Shown here: piece by piece, positions 16,114 through 24,125 of the stretch
Numbering within the stretch: the first letter of the stretch is position 1
Layout of the letters: every line of letters starts with the position of its first letter
Assembly: GCA_017528825.1 (NCBI GenBank)
Contig: JAFXOI010000039.1
Location: forward strand, 1 to 53,818
From: Elusimicrobiaceae bacterium
Lineage (GTDB): Bacteria > Elusimicrobiota > Elusimicrobia > Elusimicrobiales > Elusimicrobiaceae
Length of the DNA stretch: 53,818 nt
Reading direction: 5' to 3'
Position numbers and translations under genes: made by a program
The notes under the pieces: generated by a model
The model's database searches: none
What the model was told of the DNA's origin: nothing
Seen by the model: only the letters and a program-made list of their open reading frames with translations

Positions 16114-19100
16114 GGAAGAAAATGAGATTTTAAAGTTGATATGTGCAGAATCGACTGCTTTAGAGGATTTTCTAATTGAATCCTCAAATCCTCGCTTTTT
16201 GCCTTTTCTAAATGGAAGAAATGATAAAAATTTGAATATTTTTCAAAATGGATTTGATCCTCAAGCTACCCAGTGGAAAGATCATTCTGTTTTTTGGTTA
16301 CCGGCTATATATTTGGAGAGAATTTCTAATAGATTACGTCAAGAATCTGATGTGTCAGATTCAGTACGCCAAGAATATGTATGTAATATCCAACAAGCTC
16401 TTGAGGACATAATTAAAGGTTATGATAAAGAAAATAAAAAGGACCTCGATGTTGTACAACTACTGCTACATATAATTCAAACTCAACATATATCTTCTTT
16501 AGATAATCGGCTTATTGATTTTATTATTATAAATCTAAAAAATGAAAAATCTTCGGCAGTAGTGCGTAATGCTCTCCCTATCATTAGAGAAATGTTATTT
16601 AATGGTAAGGATATTGAGCTTATAGAAAAATATATAGAACTTATGTTGGAATTATTGCCAAATGAACACGGAGCATCAGATAATCGAAGTTATTTTATAG
16701 AGGAGTTTCTATTAGATCAGGAAATTATAGAAAAATTGGCAGATATTTGTTCTGAAGCTTTTTTAATCAAATTAGCTAATAATTTAACACAAACATTGGA
16801 TCAGCGTCCTGAAGTGGTTTTGAAAGATGGACTAAAAATTCAAATCCAAGAGGATAGCTCCTTACGAGTAACTCTTACAGATACAAGTATTGACTTTACA
16901 TTACAATATTTTGAATTCAAAGACAAATATGCAAAAATTAAACCTATTATAGAAAAGGAGTTAGAAAATTATAATGGAACTAAAGATAGATTCCTTGTGA
17001 ATAAAATTTTGTATTGGTATACGTATATATGGAGTGATTTAACTTACATATCTTACCCATCTTTGTACGCTAAGCCTAAAGGATATTATAAAGCTCGTCA
17101 AGCGGTTTTAATTTATTTGTTAAAAGAAATTTTATTAATCAAATTAACAAAACAAGGAGTAGATAAATTTTTGAATACATACCAAATTATTACTTCTCAA
17201 AATAAGTATTTTATTTTTAAACGAATTTTCTTATACTGTTATGCCAAAGAATTTGAACAGACACGAAATGAATTATTAGCTTTGCTTGAACACGAGAAGT
17301 ATCTGTTATTCTCTTTGTATTTTGAAGCAGAGATGTATAGCTTATTGGAAAATAATGTTGAGAAGTTTACGCCTATAGAAAAGAAGAAAATAGAAGAAAT
17401 AATCGAAAATGGTCCCTATTCAGAAAGAATATGGGATGAAAATAGGGCGGATGGAACCACTCTAAGCAGAGCAAAAAAATTTTGGCAACAAGAATGGTAT
17501 GCCCCATTAAACAACGTGGAACCTTTTAAACATAAATATGAAGAATTGAGGCAACAAACTCATATGAAAGAGTTTTTTAATTTTCGAGATGGGACAGAAA
17601 TCCGGCCACTTCATTACAATTCTTTGTTAGGGGACATGGAAATTCTCTCACTACTAGAAAATGCTCCAAAAGAGTATGTTACTAAAATTGTTGAATTTAC
17701 TAAACGCGAGCCAAATCGAGTAATTGCTTCTATGCATGAGATGGCCCATACTGAAGGGAATGTAGAGCAGATGCGACGTCTGGCAGAAAATTATCCAGCA
17801 ATTATAACTGAGTCAATAACCGAATTAACGGAACTGGCACCCATTTATGTGCGGAATATTTTGTATGGTTTACGTGCGACGAAGGATAGAAAAAATATTA
17901 AATGGAAAAAAGTGAATTTCTTTGTAGAAAGCTATGTGGATCGTTTATTTCAAATTAAACAAGTTGTGCCAGTAAATGAAAGTACAGAAGATATTATAAA
18001 TGATGAACCTGAGGGGAAAGTTGCGGAATCTATTGTGGGCGCATGGGCTGATGCGATATCTATTCAAGAGGATAGAGACTATTTTGATATATCAGAAATT
18101 AAAAGATTGTTATTAAAATATTTAGAATTACTCTTAGAAAATTACTCTTTTGATAGTGAAGCTATGTATTACTTACAAGGAGGGAAAAAATATCCCTTAG
18201 ATTATTTGACTTTAGCTATAAATACAGAAGTTGGAAAAGTATTAGAAAAATTAATTAGGCTGCTACTTTCTGAGGATGTTCATAATTTAGTAACATTACA
18301 AAATGTTTATGATATGATGATAGAACGAAGAGTAGTAGAAGCACATGTTTTTCTAGGTTTCTATTTTATTTATTTTTATCAAAATTTAAAGGAATGGACC
18401 AAAAACACAATTGATTCTATATTGAACTTATCCAGAAACGAAGAAACATATAAATACTGGGAAATGTTTTTTGAGGGATTTATTAAAAGCAATAATCAAT
18501 ATTTGGATTATTATGAATGGATGTTTGCACATTATGCCAGAGCTATAGAAACATACAATGGCAAGGGAAATGAGAGACTTATAAACCTTTTTGTTCAATT
18601 TTTCATATCTGGTAAAGATGAATTAAACGATAAATCTTTAATTTGTTTGTGTTGGGAAAAATCGGCATTTCAGCTCTTATCTGGATGTATAAGAGATATT
18701 TCTTTTTCTTTAAATAGAGCCAAATCGTATGGTTATACTCCGACAGAAGAAGATATCGAACAAGAAAAAAGGGTTCTTCCAAAAGCTAAAAAATTATGGG
18801 ACTTCTTATGGAGAAAAATAGATGATATGCATAATATCTCGTTGGCGGAAAGTCCTACAGAACAGAAGAAGCTATTTGCAGATATGTTAGAACTGATACC
18901 ATCTTTGTCTTCCTTGAACAATCAAACGGAAGGAAGGATTTCTCAGCTTATAGATTGTGAAGATCCGGCGTTTTGGGGAACATCTTCCCTATTTAGTAAT
19001 TTAATGTATTTAGTAGAAAAAAATGATAATCAGAAAAACGAAATCCTAAATCTAGCAAAACTATATCATAAAATCATTCAAAGAATGGATTATTTTACAA

Positions 19101-19234
19101 TTTCCGAACAACATCAAGAGATTATAAATTTATTGAAACGGTATATTAGCGATTCCGAAATAAAGTTTCAAATAGATTTAATCAAAAATGTTTATGTAGA
19201 TAAAAAATGGAATCAATATTTGACTTGGTTTTAA
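16097..19234 (+). CDS. 1045-aa helical partner of SIR2 protein, family unknown
   Basis: 1045 aa from ATG 16097 (GGAG 8 nt upstream). The sequence is rich in Leu, Glu, Lys, Ile and Tyr and looks all-helical with repeated helix pairs across most of its length, as in HEAT- or TPR-like solenoids. No Walker A, nuclease, helicase or membrane motif was seen. Its start lies inside the SIR2 gene, so the two are translationally coupled and probably form a complex. By analogy with DSR- and Avs-type SIR2 systems the large protein may sense phage structures and switch on NAD+ loss. Its C-terminal third might belong to a DUF that accompanies SIR2 proteins (DUF4020 comes to mind), but this was not verifiable. 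Confidence 0.8.
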   Translation: MEPLDKEENEILKLICAESTALEDFLIESSNPRFLPFLNGRNDKNLNIFQNGFDPQATQWKDHSVFWLPAIYLERISNRLRQESDVSDSVRQEYVCNIQQALEDIIKGYDKENKKDLDVVQLLLHIIQTQHISSLDNRLIDFIIINLKNEKSSAVVRNALPIIREMLFNGKDIELIEKYIELMLELLPNEHGASDNRSYFIEEFLLDQEIIEKLADICSEAFLIKLANNLTQTLDQRPEVVLKDGLKIQIQEDSSLRVTLTDTSIDFTLQYFEFKDKYAKIKPIIEKELENYNGTKDRFLVNKILYWYTYIWSDLTYISYPSLYAKPKGYYKARQAVLIYLLKEILLIKLTKQGVDKFLNTYQIITSQNKYFIFKRIFLYCYAKEFEQTRNELLALLEHEKYLLFSLYFEAEMYSLLENNVEKFTPIEKKKIEEIIENGPYSERIWDENRADGTTLSRAKKFWQQEWYAPLNNVEPFKHKYEELRQQTHMKEFFNFRDGTEIRPLHYNSLLGDMEILSLLENAPKEYVTKIVEFTKREPNRVIASMHEMAHTEGNVEQMRRLAENYPAIITESITELTELAPIYVRNILYGLRATKDRKNIKWKKVNFFVESYVDRLFQIKQVVPVNESTEDIINDEPEGKVAESIVGAWADAISIQEDRDYFDISEIKRLLLKYLELLLENYSFDSEAMYYLQGGKKYPLDYLTLAINTEVGKVLEKLIRLLLSEDVHNLVTLQNVYDMMIERRVVEAHVFLGFYFIYFYQNLKEWTKNTIDSILNLSRNEETYKYWEMFFEGFIKSNNQYLDYYEWMFAHYARAIETYNGKGNERLINLFVQFFISGKDELNDKSLICLCWEKSAFQLLSGCIRDISFSLNRAKSYGYTPTEEDIEQEKRVLPKAKKLWDFLWRKIDDMHNISLAESPTEQKKLFADMLELIPSLSSLNNQTEGRISQLIDCEDPAFWGTSSLFSNLMYLVEKNDNQKNEILNLAKLYHKIIQRMDYFTISEQHQEIINLLKRYISDSEIKFQIDLIKNVYVDKKWNQYLTWF

Positions 19235-19249
19235 AGTAAGGTTATAGTT

Positions 19250-20176
19250 ATGCGCTCAAAAAATATTAAAAAATTAAATCGGTTATTGTACTTGCTCAAT
19301 CGATTGGATGGAACGGGTGTGCGCGTGCAAAAAGAGGCACGAGAATTGGAAGTCACGGAACGTACTATCCAGCGAGATTTGCGGGATATTGAGCTTGGGG
19401 GATTTCCTATCTATAAAGCAGCGCCGGGAGTGTATAAGTTTATTGAGGGGTTTTCGCTTAAGAAAATAGATTTAACCGATAAAGAAGCCTCTTTGCTACT
19501 TATGATGCAAGAATTAATTGCGCCGTTCGGAAAGCGGTTTCAGGAGCCGTTTGAGCGGTTGCGTCAAAAAGTGTTACGCGTACCGGACGAATCTCCATTT
19601 TATATCAAAATGCCGAAGGGACGCCAATACCAAGAGACAAAAATCACGCGCGTGCTGGAAAAAGGGATTTTGGAGCACACGGAAGTGCGTATGTCGCTGG
19701 CGGCCGATATCACGCGTAAACTAACTTACGAGTTAAAACCGCTTAAAATTATGAATTATGACGGTTTTTGGTATCTTTTGGGTATCAATGCCTATAAGCA
19801 GGTGCGAAAATTCCGGCTTGATCGTATTTTGGATGCTATCAATACCGATAAACCGTTTAAAGTAGCCAAGAATATCCAAAAAATGCTGGCTGAAAGCCAC
19901 AACATTTGGTTCGGTGAGAAACGGGATAAAACTGTGTCGTTCATCGTGCCGGCCCAATTTGCGGCGTATTTTAAGCAGAAAGATTATTTCCCTATGCAGA
20001 AAATCCGCAAAACGCAAAAAAACGGAGATATCGTAGTTGAAACACGTGTGAGCAACTACCGTGAAATTATCCCTACGGTGCTAAGTTGGCTTGAACATAT
20101 TACGCTAATTAGTCCGGCTGATTTTAAACAACTCATCCGGCAAATTCTGCGTCAAGCCGATAAACGGATGAAATAA
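19250..20176 (+). CDS. WYL-domain HTH transcription regulator
   Basis: 308 aa. N-terminal winged helix-turn-helix (VRVQKEARELEVTERTIQRD), then a WYL domain (ELKPLKIMNYDGFWYLLG... FRLDRI) and a C-terminal WCX-like extension. WYL regulators bind DNA through the HTH and small ligands or nucleic acid through the WYL fold, and many control phage-defence or CRISPR loci. The gene starts 15 nt after the helical partner and ends at a strong terminator, so it is the last gene of the SIR2 operon and its likely regulator. Its codon use is less AT-rich than the two genes before it. Confidence 0.9.
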   Translation: MRSKNIKKLNRLLYLLNRLDGTGVRVQKEARELEVTERTIQRDLRDIELGGFPIYKAAPGVYKFIEGFSLKKIDLTDKEASLLLMMQELIAPFGKRFQEPFERLRQKVLRVPDESPFYIKMPKGRQYQETKITRVLEKGILEHTEVRMSLAADITRKLTYELKPLKIMNYDGFWYLLGINAYKQVRKFRLDRILDAINTDKPFKVAKNIQKMLAESHNIWFGEKRDKTVSFIVPAQFAAYFKQKDYFPMQKIRKTQKNGDIVVETRVSNYREIIPTVLSWLEHITLISPADFKQLIRQILRQADKRMK

Positions 20177-20201
20177 AAAGCGGAGTAAAACTCCGCTTTT
20201 T
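20175..20201. terminator. Terminator between WYL gene and convergent nuclease gene
   Basis: A 12-bp perfect inverted repeat (AAAAAGCGGAGT / ACTCCGCTTTTT) with loop AAA. It works in both orientations and overlaps the WYL stop codon. Confidence 0.9.
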
Positions 20202-20203
20202 GA

Positions 20204-20713
20204 CTATTTTTTAAGTAACTCCCATTTGTCCTTGTACTGATCCAACCAATTCGAAGGGATATCCGGAGATTCATTATAAGTTGGTTTAATTCTTCGCATT
20301 GTTGTATCTTGGTGCGCTTGCCCTTTTTGTCCCGGTGTTTTGAGCCAATCTTGATGAGTCTTTTTTAGAATTTCTGCTACTTTTTTGGCAGGCATGATGT
20401 ATGTTTTTGGCTGACATTCATCGGTCCATTTTTCAGGCAAAGTTACAAAAACATAGAATAAATCTTTATCGCAGATTTCCTCATGTTTTTGACTCATCAT
20501 CCAGCCATTATCAGCAGATTTTCCCTCAGTGCGAGTTTTTACTTGAATACGAATAGGAGAATCACAATTCGGATAAATTGCTAGAATATCTATGTCCTTG
20601 GTGTTTTCGGGAGCAAGTCCAGCCGGAATGGCTAGTTCTTTGGCGATGCGTGCTAACACATAGTGTTCTCCCGCAGAACGAATAAAAGCCTTGTCTTTTT
20701 CTTGTTTAGTCAT
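20204..20713 (-). CDS. PD-(D/E)XK nuclease-like protein
   Basis: 169 aa from ATG 20713 (AAGGAG 8 nt upstream; a start three codons earlier is too close to that site). The N-terminal half carries the elements of a PD-(D/E)XK fold in order: helix with Glu (SAGEHYVLARIAKEL, E16), KDIDILAIY (D42), then strand IRIQVKTR (Q57, K59). The rest is a basic C-terminal region with no known motif. It could act as a restriction-type or defence nuclease. It is downstream of a coiled-coil gene on the same strand, 15 nt apart, and converges on the SIR2-WYL operon. Confidence 0.65.
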   Translation of the reverse strand: MTKQEKDKAFIRSAGEHYVLARIAKELAIPAGLAPENTKDIDILAIYPNCDSPIRIQVKTRTEGKSADNGWMMSQKHEEICDKDLFYVFVTLPEKWTDECQPKTYIMPAKKVAEILKKTHQDWLKTPGQKGQAHQDTTMRRIKPTYNESPDIPSNWLDQYKDKWELLKK

Positions 20714-20728
20714 AATATACACTCCTTT

Positions 20729-21157
20729 TTATTTATTTTTGTTCCTTTGCCATTCTTGGATCTCTAATTGATAGTCGGCAATTTGTCGTTGGAGCCGTTT
20801 TTCGTTATACTCATCGGCCCGTTGCAGAGATTCAATTTCCCGGTTGTATTTACGGGAGAGTTCCTCAATCGTGCGCTTGTAGTGACGGGATAATTCATCT
20901 ATTTCACGTTGCCAACGTTGTTCTAGCTGACGTTTCTGTTGCTTGAAATTATCATTTTCCTGCTTTTCTTCTTGTCCTTGTTGGCGCAAAATCTGACTCT
21001 TGTGTTCGTAACGGCGCAACTGCAGGTTTTTTAATTCTTCAGCCGCGCGGGTAATCTTATTTTTCAGGTCGCTGGGAAGTTGATAAGGCAAATTCCCAGT
21101 GGCGTTGCGATACTGTCGTTCAATTTCCGATTTTTCTGAGTTTGAGAAGAAAAACAT
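20729..21157 (-). CDS. Coiled-coil protein of unknown function
   Basis: 142 aa from ATG 21157, preceded by AAGGAGG with 4-nt spacing. After a short N-terminal stretch with MFFFSNSEKSEIERQY, about 100 residues are rich in Gln, Arg, Glu and Lys with heptad-like repeats (for example WQREIDELSRHYKRTIEEL), predicting a long coiled coil. No enzyme motif. It is first in a two-gene unit with the nuclease-like gene and has a long leader that includes a structured RNA (21259-21404) and a 16-bp palindrome (21226-21241). Confidence 0.7.
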   Translation of the reverse strand: MFFFSNSEKSEIERQYRNATGNLPYQLPSDLKNKITRAAEELKNLQLRRYEHKSQILRQQGQEEKQENDNFKQQKRQLEQRWQREIDELSRHYKRTIEELSRKYNREIESLQRADEYNEKRLQRQIADYQLEIQEWQRNKNK

Positions 21158-21225
21158 ACTTCCTCCTTGTGTGCATCTAACCTTACTTTGGCCGTAAACA
21201 TCAAGTAAATTGTAAAAAACCATTC

Positions 21226-21241
21226 CGACAAACGTTTGTCG
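21226..21241. promoter_or_regulatory. 16-bp perfect palindrome, operator-like
   Basis: CGACAAACGTTTGTCG is a perfect palindrome lying between the structured RNA and the coiled-coil gene, 69 nt before its start. It has no loop, so it is more like a repressor operator than a terminator. The binding protein is unknown. Confidence 0.5.
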
Positions 21242-21258
21242 CTTTTTAATATTACAAT

Positions 21259-21404
21259 AAAAAAGGCGGCAATCTTTTTAGGTAGCTGAGAACCGACCCA
21301 AAACGATACGCCGCCTGCCCACCCCATAAAGGGTGTGCAAAAGACGACTTCGTTTTCGTTTCTCAGCTCGCCGGATACCGGCGGGGTTATGCCAGACACA
21401 TAAC
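21259..21404 (-). ncRNA. Structured leader RNA, copy A
   Basis: In RNA order on the minus strand: hairpin 1 (GTTATG/CATAAC, 21399-21404 with 21386-21391), hairpin 2 (CGCCGG/CCGGCG, 21369-21383), a 9-bp P1 (21360-21368 with 21284-21292), an internal hairpin CACCC/GGGTG (21331-21335 with 21320-21324), then GGCAGGCGGCG and TTGGGTC. GCCGCC (21265-21270) lies 13 nt past P1, can pair with the internal GGCGGC (21310-21315) and runs into six U. The order and spacings match 42032-42183 with different stem sequences. The gene-free stretch 21158-21527 holds this RNA, the palindrome and AT-rich TATAAT-like boxes near 21428 and 21448. Confidence 0.65.
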
Positions 21405-21527
21405 GCCAAAAACAAGTCCAAAATCAAATTATATTACGACTGTTTATATTATAACTTTTTACAACAAATGAGGGGGAGTGTTGCCAGCCGGGTCTAATTT
21501 TTATATAGAAAAGATATAGGTAATTTT

Positions 21528-22385
21528 ATGAGTAATCTTAAAAAACCGTTGAAAATAGGCTTTTTGGTAACCTGCTTTGTGTACCCGAAAAAGCCCGAGC
21601 ATGATTTAGACTCCGTGCGTTTGGAACGTTCGATTGTATATTCCTGGGAAGATTTCCCCAAAAGAGAGAAGAAATTGATACCGTTAGAAATGGGAATACT
21701 TTTTCAAGCGTTAGGGTATTGTGAAGTATTAGTGGATTCTGTTGTGAAATTTCGGAAGACATTCGGTTTACCTGCGGAGGGAATTCCGTTTAAAAAATAT
21801 GAGAAACTAATTTGCCGGGCAGAGCCAGGGCCCATATACAAGTTTGATACTATCCCGGAAATGCGCAACGGTAAATATGAGCAAGCAAAAAAATTCTTAA
21901 AGAAGTTTGTTAAGGACAATATTATTGCCAATCCTCTTTCGATTTATTTGGAAACCATTTTCTTCGCAGGATTTGTAGATATTGTGTATTATCGTTATGA
22001 CGACCTTGCTATTCAAATTCCGTTCATTCATACCTATACTACCGGTACGATAGAGCCATATCGGCCTCCTGTTGCTATTTTTATCAATTCTTTAGCTGTT
22101 ACAAAAAAGAGTGTCCATCAATTAATTGATGAACACTGGGGCGAAATTAACTTCTATTTTAAGAAACATCCGTATATATCTGACGTCCAAATTGCCAAAG
22201 AGAAATTGCAAAATTTGGCAATGAAAATGAAAGGGAAAACATCTTCTCAAATTTTAGATTACTTGAATGATGAAAATATTAAACAAGGGAAAGCGGCGGT
22301 TGATAAAGAAGAGGATGCTATGCGGCAGGAACTCAATCGAACAAAAAAGCAACTTAAACAGTTGATTTGTCGTCGTAAAAAATGA
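21528..22385 (+). CDS. Hypothetical protein of accessory island
   Basis: 285 aa, soluble, with no recognised family. The first 130 residues include conserved-looking KIGFLVTCFVYPKK and LIPLEMGILFQALGYCEVLVDSV. A central hydrophobic patch (SIYLETIFFAGFVDIVYY) is too short and polar-flanked for a sure membrane helix. The last 60 residues form a basic helical tail, probably coiled coil (EDAMRQELNRTKKQLKQL). It stands alone between the coiled-coil leader and the methyltransferase cassette, with different composition from both. It could be a cargo gene of the island. Confidence 0.65.
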   Translation: MSNLKKPLKIGFLVTCFVYPKKPEHDLDSVRLERSIVYSWEDFPKREKKLIPLEMGILFQALGYCEVLVDSVVKFRKTFGLPAEGIPFKKYEKLICRAEPGPIYKFDTIPEMRNGKYEQAKKFLKKFVKDNIIANPLSIYLETIFFAGFVDIVYYRYDDLAIQIPFIHTYTTGTIEPYRPPVAIFINSLAVTKKSVHQLIDEHWGEINFYFKKHPYISDVQIAKEKLQNLAMKMKGKTSSQILDYLNDENIKQGKAAVDKEEDAMRQELNRTKKQLKQLICRRKK

Positions 22386-22446
22386 ATGTGACAAAAAAAT
22401 CTCATTTTGTGTCACGGTAAAACTTAACTTGATCTTACTATACTTT

Positions 22447-22481
22447 ACTCTGTGCCTATCACTATATTACAGGCACGGAGT
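22447..22481 (+). promoter_or_regulatory. Hairpin covering methyltransferase Shine-Dalgarno
   Basis: ACTCTGTGCCT pairs with AGGCACGGAGT (11 bp including one G-U) around a 13-nt loop. The GGAG that serves the ATG at 22487 is in the 3' arm, so the fold would hide the ribosome site. The dyad could instead be a protein operator. Confidence 0.5.
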
Positions 22482-22486
22482 TTTGT

Positions 22487-23758
22487 ATGGAAACCATAAA
22501 AATCAACAAACTAAAACCACATCCCCAAAATGCGCGCACACACAGCAAAAAACAGATTCGCCAAATTGCCCAAAGTATTGAGATATTTGGTTTTACAAAT
22601 CCCGTTCTTATAGACGGGAAAAATAATATACTGGCCGGGCATGGGCGCGTAGAGGCAGCAAAATTAGCCAAACTTGCCGAAGTTCCTTGCGTACGGATTA
22701 CACACCTGACGCCCGCCCAAAAGAGAGCCTATATTTTGGCTGATAACCGTCTTGCGGAACTGTCCGGCTGGGACGAAGACTTGCTTCAGGTGGAGCTGGA
22801 AGAAATCAATCATTTGGATTGTGATTTTGATTTGACCCTGACAGGGTTTGAAACGCCGGAGATAGATAATCTTCTGCAGCCGGATACCGCACCCGCTTCG
22901 GAGAAGACCGATTTCCTGTCAGCTGATATTCCGCTCCGCGTTCAACCCGGTGATTTGTGGCAACTGGGCCCTCATAAACTGTTTTGCGGGGATGCTACTA
23001 AAGCACAATCATACGCACAGTTGCTTGGAAAGGAAAAGGCTAACCTGATTGTAACGGACGCACCGTACAACGTCAAAATTTCGGGTCACGTTCGCAGTAG
23101 CAAAAAATACCGTGAGTTCGCTATGGCCTCAGGCGAAATGAGCCAAAGCGAATTTACAGAGTTCCTATATGGGGTGTTTATGCTGTTGGTCCAATACAGT
23201 GTGCCCGGAAGTTTGCACTATGCGTTTATGGATTGGCGGCATATAGGAGAGATGTTACAAGCCGGGCGGGTATATAGCGAACTAAAAAATATCTGCGTGT
23301 GGAATAAATTAAGTGGCGGAATGGGTAGTTTATACCGCAGCCAGCATGAACTTGTTTTCGTGTTCAAAAATGGAACAAGTCCACATACCAATAACATTGA
23401 ACTGGGGGTACACGGGCGCTATCGCACGAATGTGTGGGACTATCCCGGCATCTATCTAAACGGTAAAGCCAACCGCGCCAATATCCACTTACATCCCACG
23501 GTAAAGCCCGTTGGGTTGCTGGCAGATATTTTATTGGATGCGAGCCGCCGCAAGGAGATTGTGCTGGACCCGTTCGGCGGGAGCGGCAGTACATTACTGG
23601 CCGCAGAGCGTACGGGGCGTCGTGCCCGATTAATGGAAATTGACCCGCATTATTGCGATGTGATTTTATACCGGTATGAACAACTGGGAAATAAGGAAAT
23701 AAAACTTTTACAGAGAGGAGAAACAGATGAAAATACGCAGAAAACAAATTCAAAATAA
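22487..23758 (+). CDS. ParB-fused DNA (adenine/cytosine-N4) methyltransferase
   Basis: 423 aa. Residues 1-130 are a ParB/Srx-type domain (LKPHPQNARTHSKKQI, ILAGHGRVEAAK). Residues 150-420 are a beta-class methyltransferase with catalytic motif IV before the SAM motif: DAPY (191-194) and, near residue 360, LDPFGGSGST. Motif IV usually reads DPPY or NPPY; the Ala here is unusual. This protein type is common in phage-like cassettes beside DUF5681 and terminase genes. It may protect element DNA or mark packaging sites. The next gene starts inside its 3' end. Confidence 0.9.
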   Translation: METIKINKLKPHPQNARTHSKKQIRQIAQSIEIFGFTNPVLIDGKNNILAGHGRVEAAKLAKLAEVPCVRITHLTPAQKRAYILADNRLAELSGWDEDLLQVELEEINHLDCDFDLTLTGFETPEIDNLLQPDTAPASEKTDFLSADIPLRVQPGDLWQLGPHKLFCGDATKAQSYAQLLGKEKANLIVTDAPYNVKISGHVRSSKKYREFAMASGEMSQSEFTEFLYGVFMLLVQYSVPGSLHYAFMDWRHIGEMLQAGRVYSELKNICVWNKLSGGMGSLYRSQHELVFVFKNGTSPHTNNIELGVHGRYRTNVWDYPGIYLNGKANRANIHLHPTVKPVGLLADILLDASRRKEIVLDPFGGSGSTLLAAERTGRRARLMEIDPHYCDVILYRYEQLGNKEIKLLQRGETDENTQKTNSK

Positions 23759-24125
23759 GCCATTTAACTATGCTGTAGGATATTGCAGACCACCCCTACA
23801 TTCGCGTTTCAAACCGGGACAGTCAGGTAATCCCAAGGGGCGTTCTAAAGGGCATAAAACCTTGAATGTGTTATTACGGCAAAGTCTTAACCAAGGAATA
23901 GAAGTCACGATGGGGGGAGAAAAGCATATAATACCCAAATTCACGGCTATGGTAATGGCTCTTATCAATAAGTCCTTACAGGGGGATATGCGGGCCATTA
24001 CAGTTCTTTTCCCTTATATTTTAAGAATGGAACAGGCGGAAGCTGAGGTAATGCGAAAAGTAGAAGCATTATCGGCCAATGACCAGGAGATTTTAAAAGA
24101 ATATGCCAAACGAATTGTCAAATAA
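23727..24125 (+). CDS. DUF5681 protein, terminase-associated
   Basis: 132 aa. The N-terminal motif RFKPGQSGNPKGRSKGHK is the DUF5681 signature (Phe-x-Pro-Gly-x-Ser-Gly-Asn-Pro-x-Gly-Arg). The remainder is helical, ending in a basic tail. Genes of this family often sit directly before phage terminases and may be a small-subunit-like DNA-binding partner; that role is inference. It overlaps the methyltransferase by 32 nt and the terminase gene by 23 nt. Confidence 0.85.
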   Translation: MKIRRKQIQNKPFNYAVGYCRPPLHSRFKPGQSGNPKGRSKGHKTLNVLLRQSLNQGIEVTMGGEKHIIPKFTAMVMALINKSLQGDMRAITVLFPYILRMEQAEAEVMRKVEALSANDQEILKEYAKRIVK

